From the NCBI GenBank assembly GCA_963205495.1, contig CAUJIN010000071.1, positions 1 to 34,624 of the forward strand: 34,624 nt of DNA, read 5' to 3'. Below the pieces are notes generated by a model. The model was given only the letters and a program-made list of their open reading frames with translations. It was not told where the DNA came from and made no database searches. Below are positions 9,056 to 19,556 of this stretch, piece by piece (the first letter of the stretch is position 1; every line of letters starts with the position of its first letter). Source of the stretch: Pseudomonadota bacterium (GTDB lineage: Bacteria; Pseudomonadota; Gammaproteobacteria; Xanthomonadales; Xanthomonadaceae). The position numbers and the translations under genes are program-made.

Positions 9056-10825
9056 TTACCTGCCGGTCCGCCCCGCCTTGCGCGCTGACTCCTCGATGAA
9101 AGCGCGCACCTCTTCCTCCAGCACCGGCAGGGTCACCGAGCCCAGATTGAGGATGGTGTCGTGGAAGGCCTTGATGTCGAAGTCCTCACCCAGCGTTTCT
9201 TCCGCCTCCCGACGCAGCTTCACGATCAGGATCTCGCCCAGCTTGTAGCTCAACGCCTGCGCCGGCCAGGAGATGTAGCGGTCGACCTCGGTGGTGACCT
9301 CGTGCTCGGAAAGCGCCGTGTTGTCGCGCAGGAAAGCCAGGGCCTGGTCGCGGCTCCAGCCCTTGTGGTGAATGCCGGTGTCGATCACCAGGCGCGCGGC
9401 GCGCCACATTTCATAGGTGAGGCGGCCGAAGTGCTCGTAGGGCGTGCGGTAGATGCCCATGTCCACGCCGAGCTTCTCGCAATACAGGCCCCAGCCTTCG
9501 CCATAGGCCGAAATGTAGTTCTCGCGCCGGAACGCCGGCTGCGCGTCCTGTTCGGCGGCGATCGCGCCCTGCAGCGCGTGGCCGGGATCGGATTCGTGCA
9601 GGGTCAGCGCCGGCAGGTTGTAGAGCGGACGCGCCGGCAGGTTGTAGGTGTTCACCCAGTAGGTGCCGTTGCCGCCCCGCCCCGCCGTCCAGAACGGGGC
9701 GATGTCGTCGGGCACCGGGATGATCTTGAAGCGCGCGCGCGGCAGGGTCATGTACCTGCCGATCTGCGCGTCCACGCGCTTGGAGATCCATGCCGCGTGC
9801 ATCAGCAGCTCTTCGCCGGTCTTGACGTAAAACTGCGGGTCGGTGCGGAGGAATGCGAGGAACCCGGCGAAGCTGCCCTTGAAGCCGGTTTCGGTGATGA
9901 CCGCGTCCATCTCGGTTCGGATCCGCGCCACCTCCTGGAGCCCGATGCGGTGGATTTCCTCCGGGTCCAGGTCGAGCGTGGTGTATTCGCGGATCTGCTG
10001 GCGATACCAGGCCTTGCCATCCGGCATGGCTTCGGCAGCAAGCGTGGTGCGCGCGCCGGGAACGTATTCCTCGCGGAAAAACCGCAGCAAGTCGGCGTAA
10101 GCCGGCTGGAGCTTCTCGCGCAGCGCCTCGCGCCCGGCTTCACGCAGCACGCGCTGGCGCTCTTCGGAAATCGAAACGGGCATGTCCTTGAACGGCTTCC
10201 AGAACGCCAGCGACTCCACGTCCTTGGCCTCGGCAATCATCGCGATCGAGACATCGCGCCCGTCCAGCACCGCGCGCGGCACGCTGAATCCGCGCGCCAG
10301 CCCCGCGCGCAGGTTGACGATCTGCCGGGCGAAGTAGCCGGGGACGTTGCGCAACCGCGCGATGTAGGCGCGGTAGTCGTCCTCGCTGCGAAAGCGCCCC
10401 TGCGCCATGAAGGAAAGGTCGGACCAGAACGAGGAATCGCTGTTGAAGGGCATCTCGTAGCTTCGGAAGCGCACTTCTGCCGCGAGGTTCTCGATCTGCG
10501 CCCGATAGATGCGATAGTTGATCCGCTGCTCGTGCGAAAGCGATTCGGGGTCGATCCGATCGAGCTTGCCCAGCACCTTTTCCCAGCGTTCCAGTCGTGC
10601 CTGCTGGCTTTCCGCGTCCACCGCGGGCAGGCGTGTGCGGCTGGAAAAATCACCATCGTCCGTGCTGCGACCGAATTCCTTCTGGCGCCAGGCCCATTCG
10701 GCTTCGTGGATCCTGGTGAAGGCGGCGTCGGCCGCAGCAGCTCCGTCGGTCCTGGACGCGCGCGCCTGTGCGGCGAGCGGCAGGGTCAGGAACAGGGCGA
10801 GGGCGGGAATCAGGAAGCGTTTCAT
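9056..10825 (-). CDS. Secreted DUF885-family zinc metallopeptidase-like protein
   Basis: A 589-residue protein with a classical signal peptide (MKRFLIPALALFLTLPLAAQARA), cleaved after about residue 23, so it acts in the periplasm or outside. The DUF885 signature HESDPGH near 408-414 provides an HExxxxH-type metal site, followed about 20 residues later by the Glu-containing YGEGWGLYCEKLG. These match DUF885 proteins, which are related in fold to gluzincin-type peptidases; the substrate is not known. Homology covers the whole length, including the C-terminal PAQALSYKLGEILIVKLR segment typical of the family. The start ATG at 10825 has GGAGG 7 bases upstream. It is downstream of epmA on the same strand with a 79-base gap. 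Confidence 0.9.
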   Translation of the reverse strand: MKRFLIPALALFLTLPLAAQARASRTDGAAAADAAFTRIHEAEWAWRQKEFGRSTDDGDFSSRTRLPAVDAESQQARLERWEKVLGKLDRIDPESLSHEQRINYRIYRAQIENLAAEVRFRSYEMPFNSDSSFWSDLSFMAQGRFRSEDDYRAYIARLRNVPGYFARQIVNLRAGLARGFSVPRAVLDGRDVSIAMIAEAKDVESLAFWKPFKDMPVSISEERQRVLREAGREALREKLQPAYADLLRFFREEYVPGARTTLAAEAMPDGKAWYRQQIREYTTLDLDPEEIHRIGLQEVARIRTEMDAVITETGFKGSFAGFLAFLRTDPQFYVKTGEELLMHAAWISKRVDAQIGRYMTLPRARFKIIPVPDDIAPFWTAGRGGNGTYWVNTYNLPARPLYNLPALTLHESDPGHALQGAIAAEQDAQPAFRRENYISAYGEGWGLYCEKLGVDMGIYRTPYEHFGRLTYEMWRAARLVIDTGIHHKGWSRDQALAFLRDNTALSEHEVTTEVDRYISWPAQALSYKLGEILIVKLRREAEETLGEDFDIKAFHDTILNLGSVTLPVLEEEVRAFIEESARKAGRTGR

Positions 10826-10904
10826 GCGGGTCCTCCGTACGGCGCAGACATCCTCGGGATGATGGCAGCGCCGCCAGCGCCTGTCCCCTGCCCGAGGTCA
10901 CGGA

Positions 10905-12386
10905 TCAGGCGCGATCGAAGGCGAAGGCGAGCACCTCGGCGATGTCATCGGTACCCGCCAGCGCCATCAGCAGCCGTTCCACGCCCAGCGCCACGCCCGC
11001 GCAGTCCGGCAGGCCGTGTTCCAGCGCGGAAATCAGCTGCGCATCGATGGGCAGCTCGCGCTGCCCGCGCGCGCGGCGGCGGCGATTGTCGTTCTCGAAG
11101 CGTCCGCGCTGCTCGCCCGCATCGGTGAGCTCGTGGTAGCCGTTGGCCAGCTCCTTGTCGCCCAGGTACAGCTCGAAGCGCTCGGCGACCGCGTCCGCGC
11201 CCTGCCCGGTCACGCGCGCCAGCGCGCACTGGCTGGGCGGGAAATCGAACACCACGGTGAGCCGATCCTTCGGAAAACCCGACTGCAGGCGATGGGTCAT
11301 CAACAGATCGAGCCAGTCATCGCGCGAAAGCTCGTGCGAGCGGATGTCGAGTCCGGACAGCGGCGCGCGCAGGGTTTCCACATCGGCAGTGAACGGGTCG
11401 AATCCGAAGGCCTCGCGGTAGAGTGCGCGATACTCGATGCGGTGGACTTCGAGCGCGAGCCCTGCATCGGCCATCAGTGCGCGGACCAGATCGGCGGTTT
11501 CCTCGGCCAGCTCGCGGTGGGTCCAGCCGAGGCGGTACCACTCCAGCATGGTGAACTCCGGGTTGTGCCGCCGCCCGGCCTCGCCGTCGCGGAACACCCG
11601 GCCCAGCTCGTAGCAGTCTCCCACGCCCTCGGCCAGAAGGCGCTTGAGCGCGAACTCCGGCGAGGTCCGCATCCAGCGCTCGCGCGGCCCGCCGTCCGGC
11701 AGCGGGCCGGAAAAGCGCACAGAGAAGCTCTCGATATTGGGCTCGGTATTCGCACCCGCGGAAAAGATCGGAGTTTCCACCTCCAGCACCCCGCGCTCGG
11801 CGAAGAATTCGCGGATGCGGCGGTAGGCGTTGGCGCGGAGGATCAGGGAGGTGCGGTGGCTTGGGAGAGCCCCCCTCACCCCAACCCTCTCCCCCGTCGG
11901 CGACGGGGGAGAGGGAGAAAAGCGGCTCGTCGCTAGATTTAGCTGCGTGACTGTATGTGCGATTTCCGGAACTCTTGAAAGCGAATCGTCTGTTTGTGCG
12001 GAAACTCTGCCTCCTCTCCCCCGTCGCTGACGGGGGAGAGGGTTGGGGTGAGGGGGCACGGGTTCTTGCAGCGCCGCCCAGATCGCCTGAACCACCTCAT
12101 CCGTACGCGCCAACGCGTCGTGGTTCCAGAAGCGCAGCACCCGCAGGCCAAAGGCTTCCCGGTCGACGGTGCGCTGCGCATCTCGCGCGGCTTCGATCTG
12201 ATGCTGGCCGCCGTCGAGCTCCACTATCAGGAGGCTCTCCGCGCAGTAGAAGTCGGCGATATAGCCTCCCAGCCGATGCTGTCGCCGGAACTTGACGCCG
12301 AGCTGCTGGTTCCGGATACGCGACCACAGCCGTGCCTCCGCGTCGGTCTGCTCCTGGCGCAGGCGCTTGGAGAAATCGGTCGTCAT
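10905..12386 (-). CDS. epmA: EF-P lysine aminoacylase EpmA (GenX/PoxA), open in frame to an upstream DUF559 segment
   Basis: The C-terminal 324 codons encode EpmA, the lysyl-tRNA-synthetase-like enzyme that adds beta-lysine to elongation factor P. Visible are the FFAERGVLEVETP start of the catalytic core, class II motif 2 (RVFRDGEAGRRHNPEFTMLEWYR), the ELANGYHELTD segment and motif 3 (GVALGVERLLMAL). The frame is open upstream to an ATG at 12386, giving 493 residues whose first 110 are a DUF559 domain joined by translated palindromic repeat. Family length is about 325 residues. A GTG at 11879, preceded by GAGAGGG inside the repeat, gives a 324-residue EpmA and is my preferred functional start. 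There is no internal ATG before the conserved core. The fusion could instead be real; neither EF-P nor EpmB is in the window. Confidence 0.9.
   Translation of the reverse strand: MTTDFSKRLRQEQTDAEARLWSRIRNQQLGVKFRRQHRLGGYIADFYCAESLLIVELDGGQHQIEAARDAQRTVDREAFGLRVLRFWNHDALARTDEVVQAIWAALQEPVPPHPNPLPRQRRGRGGRVSAQTDDSLSRVPEIAHTVTQLNLATSRFSPSPPSPTGERVGVRGALPSHRTSLILRANAYRRIREFFAERGVLEVETPIFSAGANTEPNIESFSVRFSGPLPDGGPRERWMRTSPEFALKRLLAEGVGDCYELGRVFRDGEAGRRHNPEFTMLEWYRLGWTHRELAEETADLVRALMADAGLALEVHRIEYRALYREAFGFDPFTADVETLRAPLSGLDIRSHELSRDDWLDLLMTHRLQSGFPKDRLTVVFDFPPSQCALARVTGQGADAVAERFELYLGDKELANGYHELTDAGEQRGRFENDNRRRRARGQRELPIDAQLISALEHGLPDCAGVALGVERLLMALAGTDDIAEVLAFAFDRA
11871..11916 (-). repeat. 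GC-rich palindromic element, copy A
   Basis: An outer arm CCCCCTCACCCCAA is followed by a near-perfect hairpin whose left strand is CCCTCTCCCCCGTC and right strand GACGGGGGAGAGGG. It is inverted relative to copy B. It lies at the 5' edge of the epmA core and supplies the GAGAGGG and the in-frame GTG (11879) that can start epmA. On the minus strand it is translated as part of the fused frame (PTGERVGVRG). Confidence 0.9.
12013..12056 (+). repeat. GC-rich palindromic element, copy B
   Basis: A hairpin with 13-bp stem (CCTCTCCCCCGTC / GACGGGGGAGAGG, loop GCT) is followed by the outer arm TTGGGGTGAGGGGG. It is inverted to copy A, 96 bases away, with both outer arms pointing outwards. Translated in the fused frame it gives PPHPNPLPRQRRGRGG, immediately after the DUF559 domain. 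Confidence 0.9.
12057..12386 (-). other. DUF559 (Vsr/PD-(D/E)XK-like nuclease) segment fused to epmA
   Basis: Residues 1-110 of the long frame form a complete DUF559 domain: RQEQTDAEARLWSRIRNQQL, KFRRQHRLGGYIADFYC, LLIVELDGGQH, and FGLRVLRFWNHD. Asp in IADF and the E/D of VELDGGQH fit the restriction-endonuclease-like active site of this family, whose cellular role is not established. Small stand-alone DUF559 proteins are usually 110-130 residues. Here the reading frame enters the palindromic repeat at 12056 without a stop. There is no good ribosome binding site before the ATG at 12386. Inverted pairs of the same repeat flank the segment on both sides, which suggests it arrived as a unit with them. 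Confidence 0.75.
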
Positions 12387-12460
12387 TGGGATGTCTGCGC
12401 GTCAGATGGAGCGCAGGGCCAATGAGGGATTGCGAATCGCTGGAAGGCATCGGAAAGAGA

Positions 12461-12506
12461 CCCCCTCACCCCAACCCTCTCCCCCAATGCGATTGGGGGA
12501 GAGGGA
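12461..12506 (-). repeat. GC-rich palindromic element, copy C (covarying stem)
   Basis: The same outer arm CCCCCTCACCCCAA and hairpin as copy A, but the inner four stem pairs are CAAT/ATTG instead of CGTC/GACG. Both strands changed, so pairing is kept. It lies 74 bases upstream of the DUF559 start codon. Confidence 0.9.
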
Positions 12507-12546
12507 GACGGTGCATTGCATGCCCGCGCGCATGCGAGCGCCCTGC

Positions 12547-12592
12547 TCCCTCTCCCCCGTCGCTGACGGGGGAGAGGGTTGGGGTGAGGGGG
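12547..12592 (+). repeat. GC-rich palindromic element, copy D
   Basis: A hairpin CCCTCTCCCCCGTC / GACGGGGGAGAGGG with GCT loop, then the outer arm TTGGGGTGAGGGGG. It is inverted to copy C, 40 bases away, and ends 26 bases before the ligA stop codon. The hairpin could end or stabilise the ligA transcript. Confidence 0.9.
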
Positions 12593-12618
12593 CAAGGACA
12601 CTTGCGGTGGCACCAATC

Positions 12619-15057
<2,439 letters not shown>

Positions 15058-15112
15058 CTACCGCGCGCTGCTCGCGCGCTGCGTTCACGCCGGCGGATCG
15101 CGCCGGCGCGGC

Positions 15113-15898
15113 TTACCAGAAGCGTTGCGCTTCGCGCTCGCGTGCGCGATCGAAGCGGCGCATCTCGTCGCGGATGTGCGCGATGCGCTGGCGTCCGAGC
15201 GCGTTGCGTTCTTCGTCGAGAACCACCGCATCGAGCAGCTCGGCCATGCGCTGGGCGGTTGGCAGCATGGTTTCCCAGGCGTCCAGCGCGGACACCGGTC
15301 CCGGCAGGGTCATGAAAAAGGTCAGGCCCGGGGTTTCGATGTCGTGGACGTGGCGCAGGTCGAAATGGCCCGGCTTGACCAGGTTGGCGACGCTGAACAC
15401 CGGCTCGTGGGTCGGCTTGCCGTCGGGCAGGCGGTGGAAGATGCCCATGTCGCCGTAGAGCAGCCCGGCCTTTTCGGCGGCCACGACGATCGAGGCGCCG
15501 TCGATCAGCTCGTCACCGCGCGCGGCCACGAACAGGGTGACGATGCGCTCGGGCGCGGACTCGCTGCGCCGCCCGATGCCGGTGGCGGAGAATGCGCCAT
15601 CGTCGAAGCCTTCGTCCTGCGACTGCGACGGCTGTGGTCGTTCCGGCAGCTCCAGGTCCTGTTGGAATGCGACATCCTCCTCCAGCGCGTCCAGATCGCC
15701 CAGACGGAATTCGCCGTCTTCGGGATTGCCCCGCCCCAGCTCCGGCTCGCGGCGCTCGCCGGATCCGCGCACGCCGGCTTCTGGCTCAAGCCGGCGCCCC
15801 TGATCGGGCTTGCGCGGGCGGCCGAACACCGCGATTCCGAGGAGAAGCAGCGCGCCGGCGATGGCGAGCGGGATGCCGATGTCGGGATTCCAGTTCAT
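15113..15898 (-). CDS. zipA: Cell division protein ZipA
   Basis: A 261-residue inner-membrane protein that tethers FtsZ to the membrane. An N-terminal membrane anchor (about 10-27, IPLAIAGALLLLGIAVFG) is followed by a charged, Pro/Glu/Arg-rich linker (30-115) and the C-terminal FtsZ-binding domain (from about 118, RIVTLFVAARGDELIDGASIV through PGLTFFMTLPGP). I chose the second ATG at 15898 because TAGGA lies 7 bases upstream; an ATG at 15904 is only one base from it. It lies between smc and ligA on the same strand, 64 bases after the smc stop, and is likely cotranscribed with both. Confidence 0.94.
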   Translation of the reverse strand: MNWNPDIGIPLAIAGALLLLGIAVFGRPRKPDQGRRLEPEAGVRGSGERREPELGRGNPEDGEFRLGDLDALEEDVAFQQDLELPERPQPSQSQDEGFDDGAFSATGIGRRSESAPERIVTLFVAARGDELIDGASIVVAAEKAGLLYGDMGIFHRLPDGKPTHEPVFSVANLVKPGHFDLRHVHDIETPGLTFFMTLPGPVSALDAWETMLPTAQRMAELLDAVVLDEERNALGRQRIAHIRDEMRRFDRAREREAQRFW

Positions 15899-15962
15899 GC
15901 GCATATCCTACCTGTGTCCCGCATCACAGAGTGACACGGCGAGCTTCTTTTCCGCGCGCGTC

Positions 15963-18900
15963 TCAGGCCGCACCCGCCAGACGCGTGGCCTCGGCCAGGT
16001 CCACCGATACCAGGCGCGAGACGCCCGGTTCGCGCATGGTGACGCCGGCGAGCTGGCGCGCGGCTTCCATCGTGGCCTTGTTGTGGGTGACGAAGAGGAA
16101 CTGCACCTTTTCGCTCATCTCGGCGACCATCGCCGAGAAGCGCCCGACGTTGCCCTCGTCGAGCGGCGCGTCCACCTCGTCGAGCAGGCAGAAGGGCGCG
16201 GGGTTGAGCTGGAAGATGGCGAACACCAGGGCCACTGCGGTCATCGCCTTCTCGCCGCCGGACAGGAGCGAAATGTTGGAGACGCGCTTGCCGGGCGGCC
16301 GCGCCATGATCGAGACGCCGGTGTCGAGGAGATCCTCGCCGGTGAGCTCCAGGTAGGCGTGGCCGCCGCCGAAAAGGCGCGGATAGAGTGCCTGCACGCC
16401 GGCATTGACTCGGTCAAAGGTGTCCTTGAAGCGGCCGCGGGTTTCGCGATCGATCTGCCGGATCGCGCCTTCCAGGCTTTCCAGCGCGGTGACCAGATCG
16501 GTGTTCTGGGCGTCGAGGTAGGTCTTGCGCTGCTGCGCTTCGCCGTACTCGGCGATCGCAGCGAGGTTGACCGGCTCCAGTCGACGGATGCGTGTTTCCA
16601 GCTCGGCCACGGCGCGCTTCCAGTCGTCCATCCGGGCCGCCTCGGGCAGCTCGGCGAGCACGTTCTGAAGCTCGAAACCGGCCGAGGCAAGGGCTTCGAC
16701 GAGGCCCTCGGTGCGGATTTGCAGGCCCTGCTCGGCCATGCGCTTCTGCGAAAGACCCTCGCGCAGCACCAGCGCCTGCTGGTCGGCCTGCTGGCGCTGC
16801 TGTTCGTAGCGGCGCAGTTCTGCGTCCACGCCTTCGACGCCCGAGCGTGCGGCGGCCAGGTCGCGCTCGGCCACGACGCGCTGTTCGAGGCAGGTCTGGC
16901 GCTCGCCCTCGAGCGCACGGATCGGCGCGTCGCCCTGCGCCATCTGCGCGGCAATCTCGGCCAGTCGCTGGTTGGATTGCTCGCGCTGGGCCTGCATGCG
17001 GGTCAGCGACTGGTTGATCGCCGCCACCTGGGTGCGCGCCGCTTCCAGCCGCAGCGCGATCTGGTGCGCCGCTTCGCGCGCATCGCGGGCGCTGCCGCGC
17101 GCGCTGTCGCGCTGCTCGGTGAGCTGGCGGCGGCGCGATTCGAGCGCGATGCGTCCGGTTTCCAGCTCGGCCATGCGCGCCACGGAAGTATCCAGGGTCT
17201 GGCGGGATTCGCGGATGCGTTCCTGGGCATCGTGCGCGGTCTGGCGCAGCTGGGCGCATTCGGCCTCGATGCGCTCCAGCCGCGCCTGCGCGGTTTCGAG
17301 CTTGCCCTGCTGGCTCTGCATCTGGCCCGACAGCTCGGCCACGCTGCGGTGCGCAAGGTAAAGCGCGCGCTGGGCGTCCTCTCGATCCTGTTCGGCCCGC
17401 GCGATGTTCTCGCGCAGGTCGGCAAGCTGCTCGCCCAGCGCGATCTCGCGCTCGGCCAGCGCCTCGCTGCGCTCGCGCAGCGCGTGGATTTCCCGTTCTC
17501 GCGCCAGCGCGCCCTGCCCCGCCTCGCCCGAGCGCACGATGCGGACCCAGCCGGGGCCGATCCATTCGCCGGCGCGCGTCACCACGGCTTCGTGCGCAGC
17601 CAGCTGCGGCAGGAGCGCGAGGGCTTCGTCCAGCGAATCCGCGGTGCGGATCGAGCCCAGCCACCGCAGCGCCACCGCCGGCCCGCTGACCTTGGCGGCC
17701 AGCGAGCCTTCCGGCGCGAGAGCGCCCGACGCGGAGTGGATCAGGGTCAGACGCCCTTGGGCAAAATCGGCCACGGCCGGAAGCAGGCGGTCGGGCGCCT
17801 CCACCAGCGCGGCCTCGATGAGGTGGCCCAGCACGGTTTCCACCGCCGTTTCCCAGCCCGCCTCGACGCTCAGCGCCTCGCCCAGACGGGCGGCGTGGTC
17901 GAGGCCCTGCGCGCTCAGCCAGGCTTGTGCCGCCCCGGCCTCCTGCCCGAGGGCCGCGTGCTGGAGCGCCTCCAGCGAGGCCAGACGCCCGCGCGCCACC
18001 TCGCCGGTTTTGCGTGTTTCGGACAGTTCGTTCTGCAGGCGGCGCTGCTGTTCCTGCAGGCCCGTGACCGCCTGCTTGCGGTCATCCAGCGCATCGCCCA
18101 GCGTGTCCAGCCCGGCGCGCTGCAGGTCGTGGTCGGAAGTCAGACGCTCCAGCGCCTCCCCGAGCGAGTCCAGGTCGAGCGTGGCGCGCTCGGTTGTCAG
18201 CGCCTCGTGGCGGCGCTCGGCCTCCATGCCCTGGCGTTCCAGGTATTCGATCTTGGTGCGGTCCACGTCGGCGGCGCGCGTGGTTTCCGAAGTGGCGCGC
18301 TGGTGTTCTTCCCAGGCCACCTGCAGCTCGGCCAGGGCCGTCTCGATCTCGCGCAGCGACTGCTGGCGACCGTCGTCATCGCCGCTCAAAAGCGCCAGCC
18401 GAGGTTCGGCCTCGGCGATTTCCAACGCCAGATCCTCGCGCCGCGCCTCGTCCTGGGCGATGTCCTCGGCCAGCGCGGCCAGCTGCGTGGACAGATCCTC
18501 ATGGCTGCGCGCCAGCCGTTCTGCCAGTTCTTGCTGATGGCGGATCTGCTGTTCGACCCGGGCGATTTCCGCGCCCACGCGGTAGCTCTCGCCCTGGGCC
18601 TGCGAAAGCCGCTCGGTAGCCTCGCCGTGCTGCTCGCGGCACAGTTCGATCTGCGCCTCGGCGTGGCGCTGCGCGGCGACGTGGCCTTCCAGACGGGTCT
18701 CGTCCTGGGCAATGGCCTCGCGCAGGGCCACGCGCTCGAGGTCGTACTGACGGTACTCCAGCGCGTGCAGCTGGGCCTGCCGCGTGCGCTGCTCTTCCTT
18801 GAACTGCTGGTACTGTTCGGCCTGTCGCGCCTGTCGCTTCAGATGTTCAAGTTGTTTGTCAACTTCTTCTCGCAAGTCATTGAGGCGATCAAGATTTTCT

Positions 18901-19463
18901 CTTGTCTGCCGCATCCGCTGCTCGGTTTCCTTGCGGCGCTCCTTGTACTTGGAGATGCCGGCCGCCTCTTCCAGGAAAATGCGCAGGTCCTCGGGGCGGG
19001 CCTCGATGATCTGGGAAATCATGCCCTGCTCGATGATCGAGTAGCTGCGCGGCCCCAGACCGGTGCCGAGGAACAGGTCGGTGATGTCGCGGCGGCGGCA
19101 GCGGGTGCCGTTGAGGTAATAGCTCGACTGCCCGTCGCGGCTGACAAGGCGCTTGACCGAAATCTCGCTGAAGGCGGCGTATTCGCCGGTGAGCGCTCCG
19201 TCGGAATTGTCGAAGATCAGCTCCACCGTGGCCTGTCCGACCGGCTTGCGCGAGGAAGACCCGGAAAAGATCACGTCGGTGAGCGAATCGCCGCGCAGGC
19301 GGCTGGCCGAGCTCTCGCCCATCACCCAGCGCACCGCGTCGATGATGTTCGACTTGCCGCAGCCGTTCGGCCCGACCACGCCGGTCATGTTCGTGGGCAG
19401 GTGCAGCGTCGTGGGATCGACGAAGGACTTGAAACCGGCGAGCTTGATGGTGGAAAGACGCAT
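15963..19463 (-). CDS. smc: Chromosome segregation ATPase Smc
   Basis: A 1166-residue condensin ATPase. The N-terminal head has Walker A GPNGCGKSN (31-39). Long coiled coils (about 170-490 and 660-1000, rich in Glu, Arg, Gln and Ala) flank a hinge domain near 495-655. The C-terminal head has the ABC signature LLSGGEKAMTAVAL (about 1065) and Walker B FCLLDEVDAPLDEGN (about 1093). I start at the ATG at 19463 (MRLSTIKLAGFKSFVDPT), where Smc homology begins; the frame is open 23 codons further up but without homology. Its partners ScpA and ScpB are encoded at 26.4-28.1 kb in this window. The whole gene has a long open antisense frame, which is a GC artefact. Confidence 0.98.
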   Translation of the reverse strand: MRLSTIKLAGFKSFVDPTTLHLPTNMTGVVGPNGCGKSNIIDAVRWVMGESSASRLRGDSLTDVIFSGSSSRKPVGQATVELIFDNSDGALTGEYAAFSEISVKRLVSRDGQSSYYLNGTRCRRRDITDLFLGTGLGPRSYSIIEQGMISQIIEARPEDLRIFLEEAAGISKYKERRKETEQRMRQTRENLDRLNDLREEVDKQLEHLKRQARQAEQYQQFKEEQRTRQAQLHALEYRQYDLERVALREAIAQDETRLEGHVAAQRHAEAQIELCREQHGEATERLSQAQGESYRVGAEIARVEQQIRHQQELAERLARSHEDLSTQLAALAEDIAQDEARREDLALEIAEAEPRLALLSGDDDGRQQSLREIETALAELQVAWEEHQRATSETTRAADVDRTKIEYLERQGMEAERRHEALTTERATLDLDSLGEALERLTSDHDLQRAGLDTLGDALDDRKQAVTGLQEQQRRLQNELSETRKTGEVARGRLASLEALQHAALGQEAGAAQAWLSAQGLDHAARLGEALSVEAGWETAVETVLGHLIEAALVEAPDRLLPAVADFAQGRLTLIHSASGALAPEGSLAAKVSGPAVALRWLGSIRTADSLDEALALLPQLAAHEAVVTRAGEWIGPGWVRIVRSGEAGQGALAREREIHALRERSEALAEREIALGEQLADLRENIARAEQDREDAQRALYLAHRSVAELSGQMQSQQGKLETAQARLERIEAECAQLRQTAHDAQERIRESRQTLDTSVARMAELETGRIALESRRRQLTEQRDSARGSARDAREAAHQIALRLEAARTQVAAINQSLTRMQAQREQSNQRLAEIAAQMAQGDAPIRALEGERQTCLEQRVVAERDLAAARSGVEGVDAELRRYEQQRQQADQQALVLREGLSQKRMAEQGLQIRTEGLVEALASAGFELQNVLAELPEAARMDDWKRAVAELETRIRRLEPVNLAAIAEYGEAQQRKTYLDAQNTDLVTALESLEGAIRQIDRETRGRFKDTFDRVNAGVQALYPRLFGGGHAYLELTGEDLLDTGVSIMARPPGKRVSNISLLSGGEKAMTAVALVFAIFQLNPAPFCLLDEVDAPLDEGNVGRFSAMVAEMSEKVQFLFVTHNKATMEAARQLAGVTMREPGVSRLVSVDLAEATRLAGAA

Positions 19464-19507
19464 GCGGTGCGAGGTTCCGGGTAAGGAGGCAGCGTTGCAA
19501 GCCTTGC

Positions 19508-19537
19508 AGTATATCGCGGCAGCCAAGGGCAACCCTG
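19508..19537 (-). promoter_or_regulatory. Candidate smc promoter
   Basis: On the minus strand a good -10-like TATACT (19513-19508) lies about 45 bases before the smc start. The best -35-like match, AGGGTT, sits 17-18 bases upstream and is poor. It would allow smc to be transcribed independently of the broken kinase gene upstream. Confidence 0.3.
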
Positions 19538-19556
19538 TTGCGCCACCGGCGTGCGA

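Noticed and set aside
9161..11128. A 655-codon plus-strand frame opposite the DUF885 peptidase
   Set aside because: It has the composition of an antisense shadow (His/Gln/Val/Arg/Ala rich) and no domains. The minus-strand gene has a signal peptide, strong ribosome binding site and active-site motif.
11871..12592. CRISPR array
   Set aside because: The four repeats alternate in orientation, spacers differ greatly in length (40, 96 and about 400 bases), one spacer is a gene, and no cas genes are present.
15810..19484. A 1224-codon open frame antisense to smc
   Set aside because: It is the mirror of a GC-rich coding gene with strong third-position bias. It shows no recognisable domains, and the Smc motifs on the other strand are complete.
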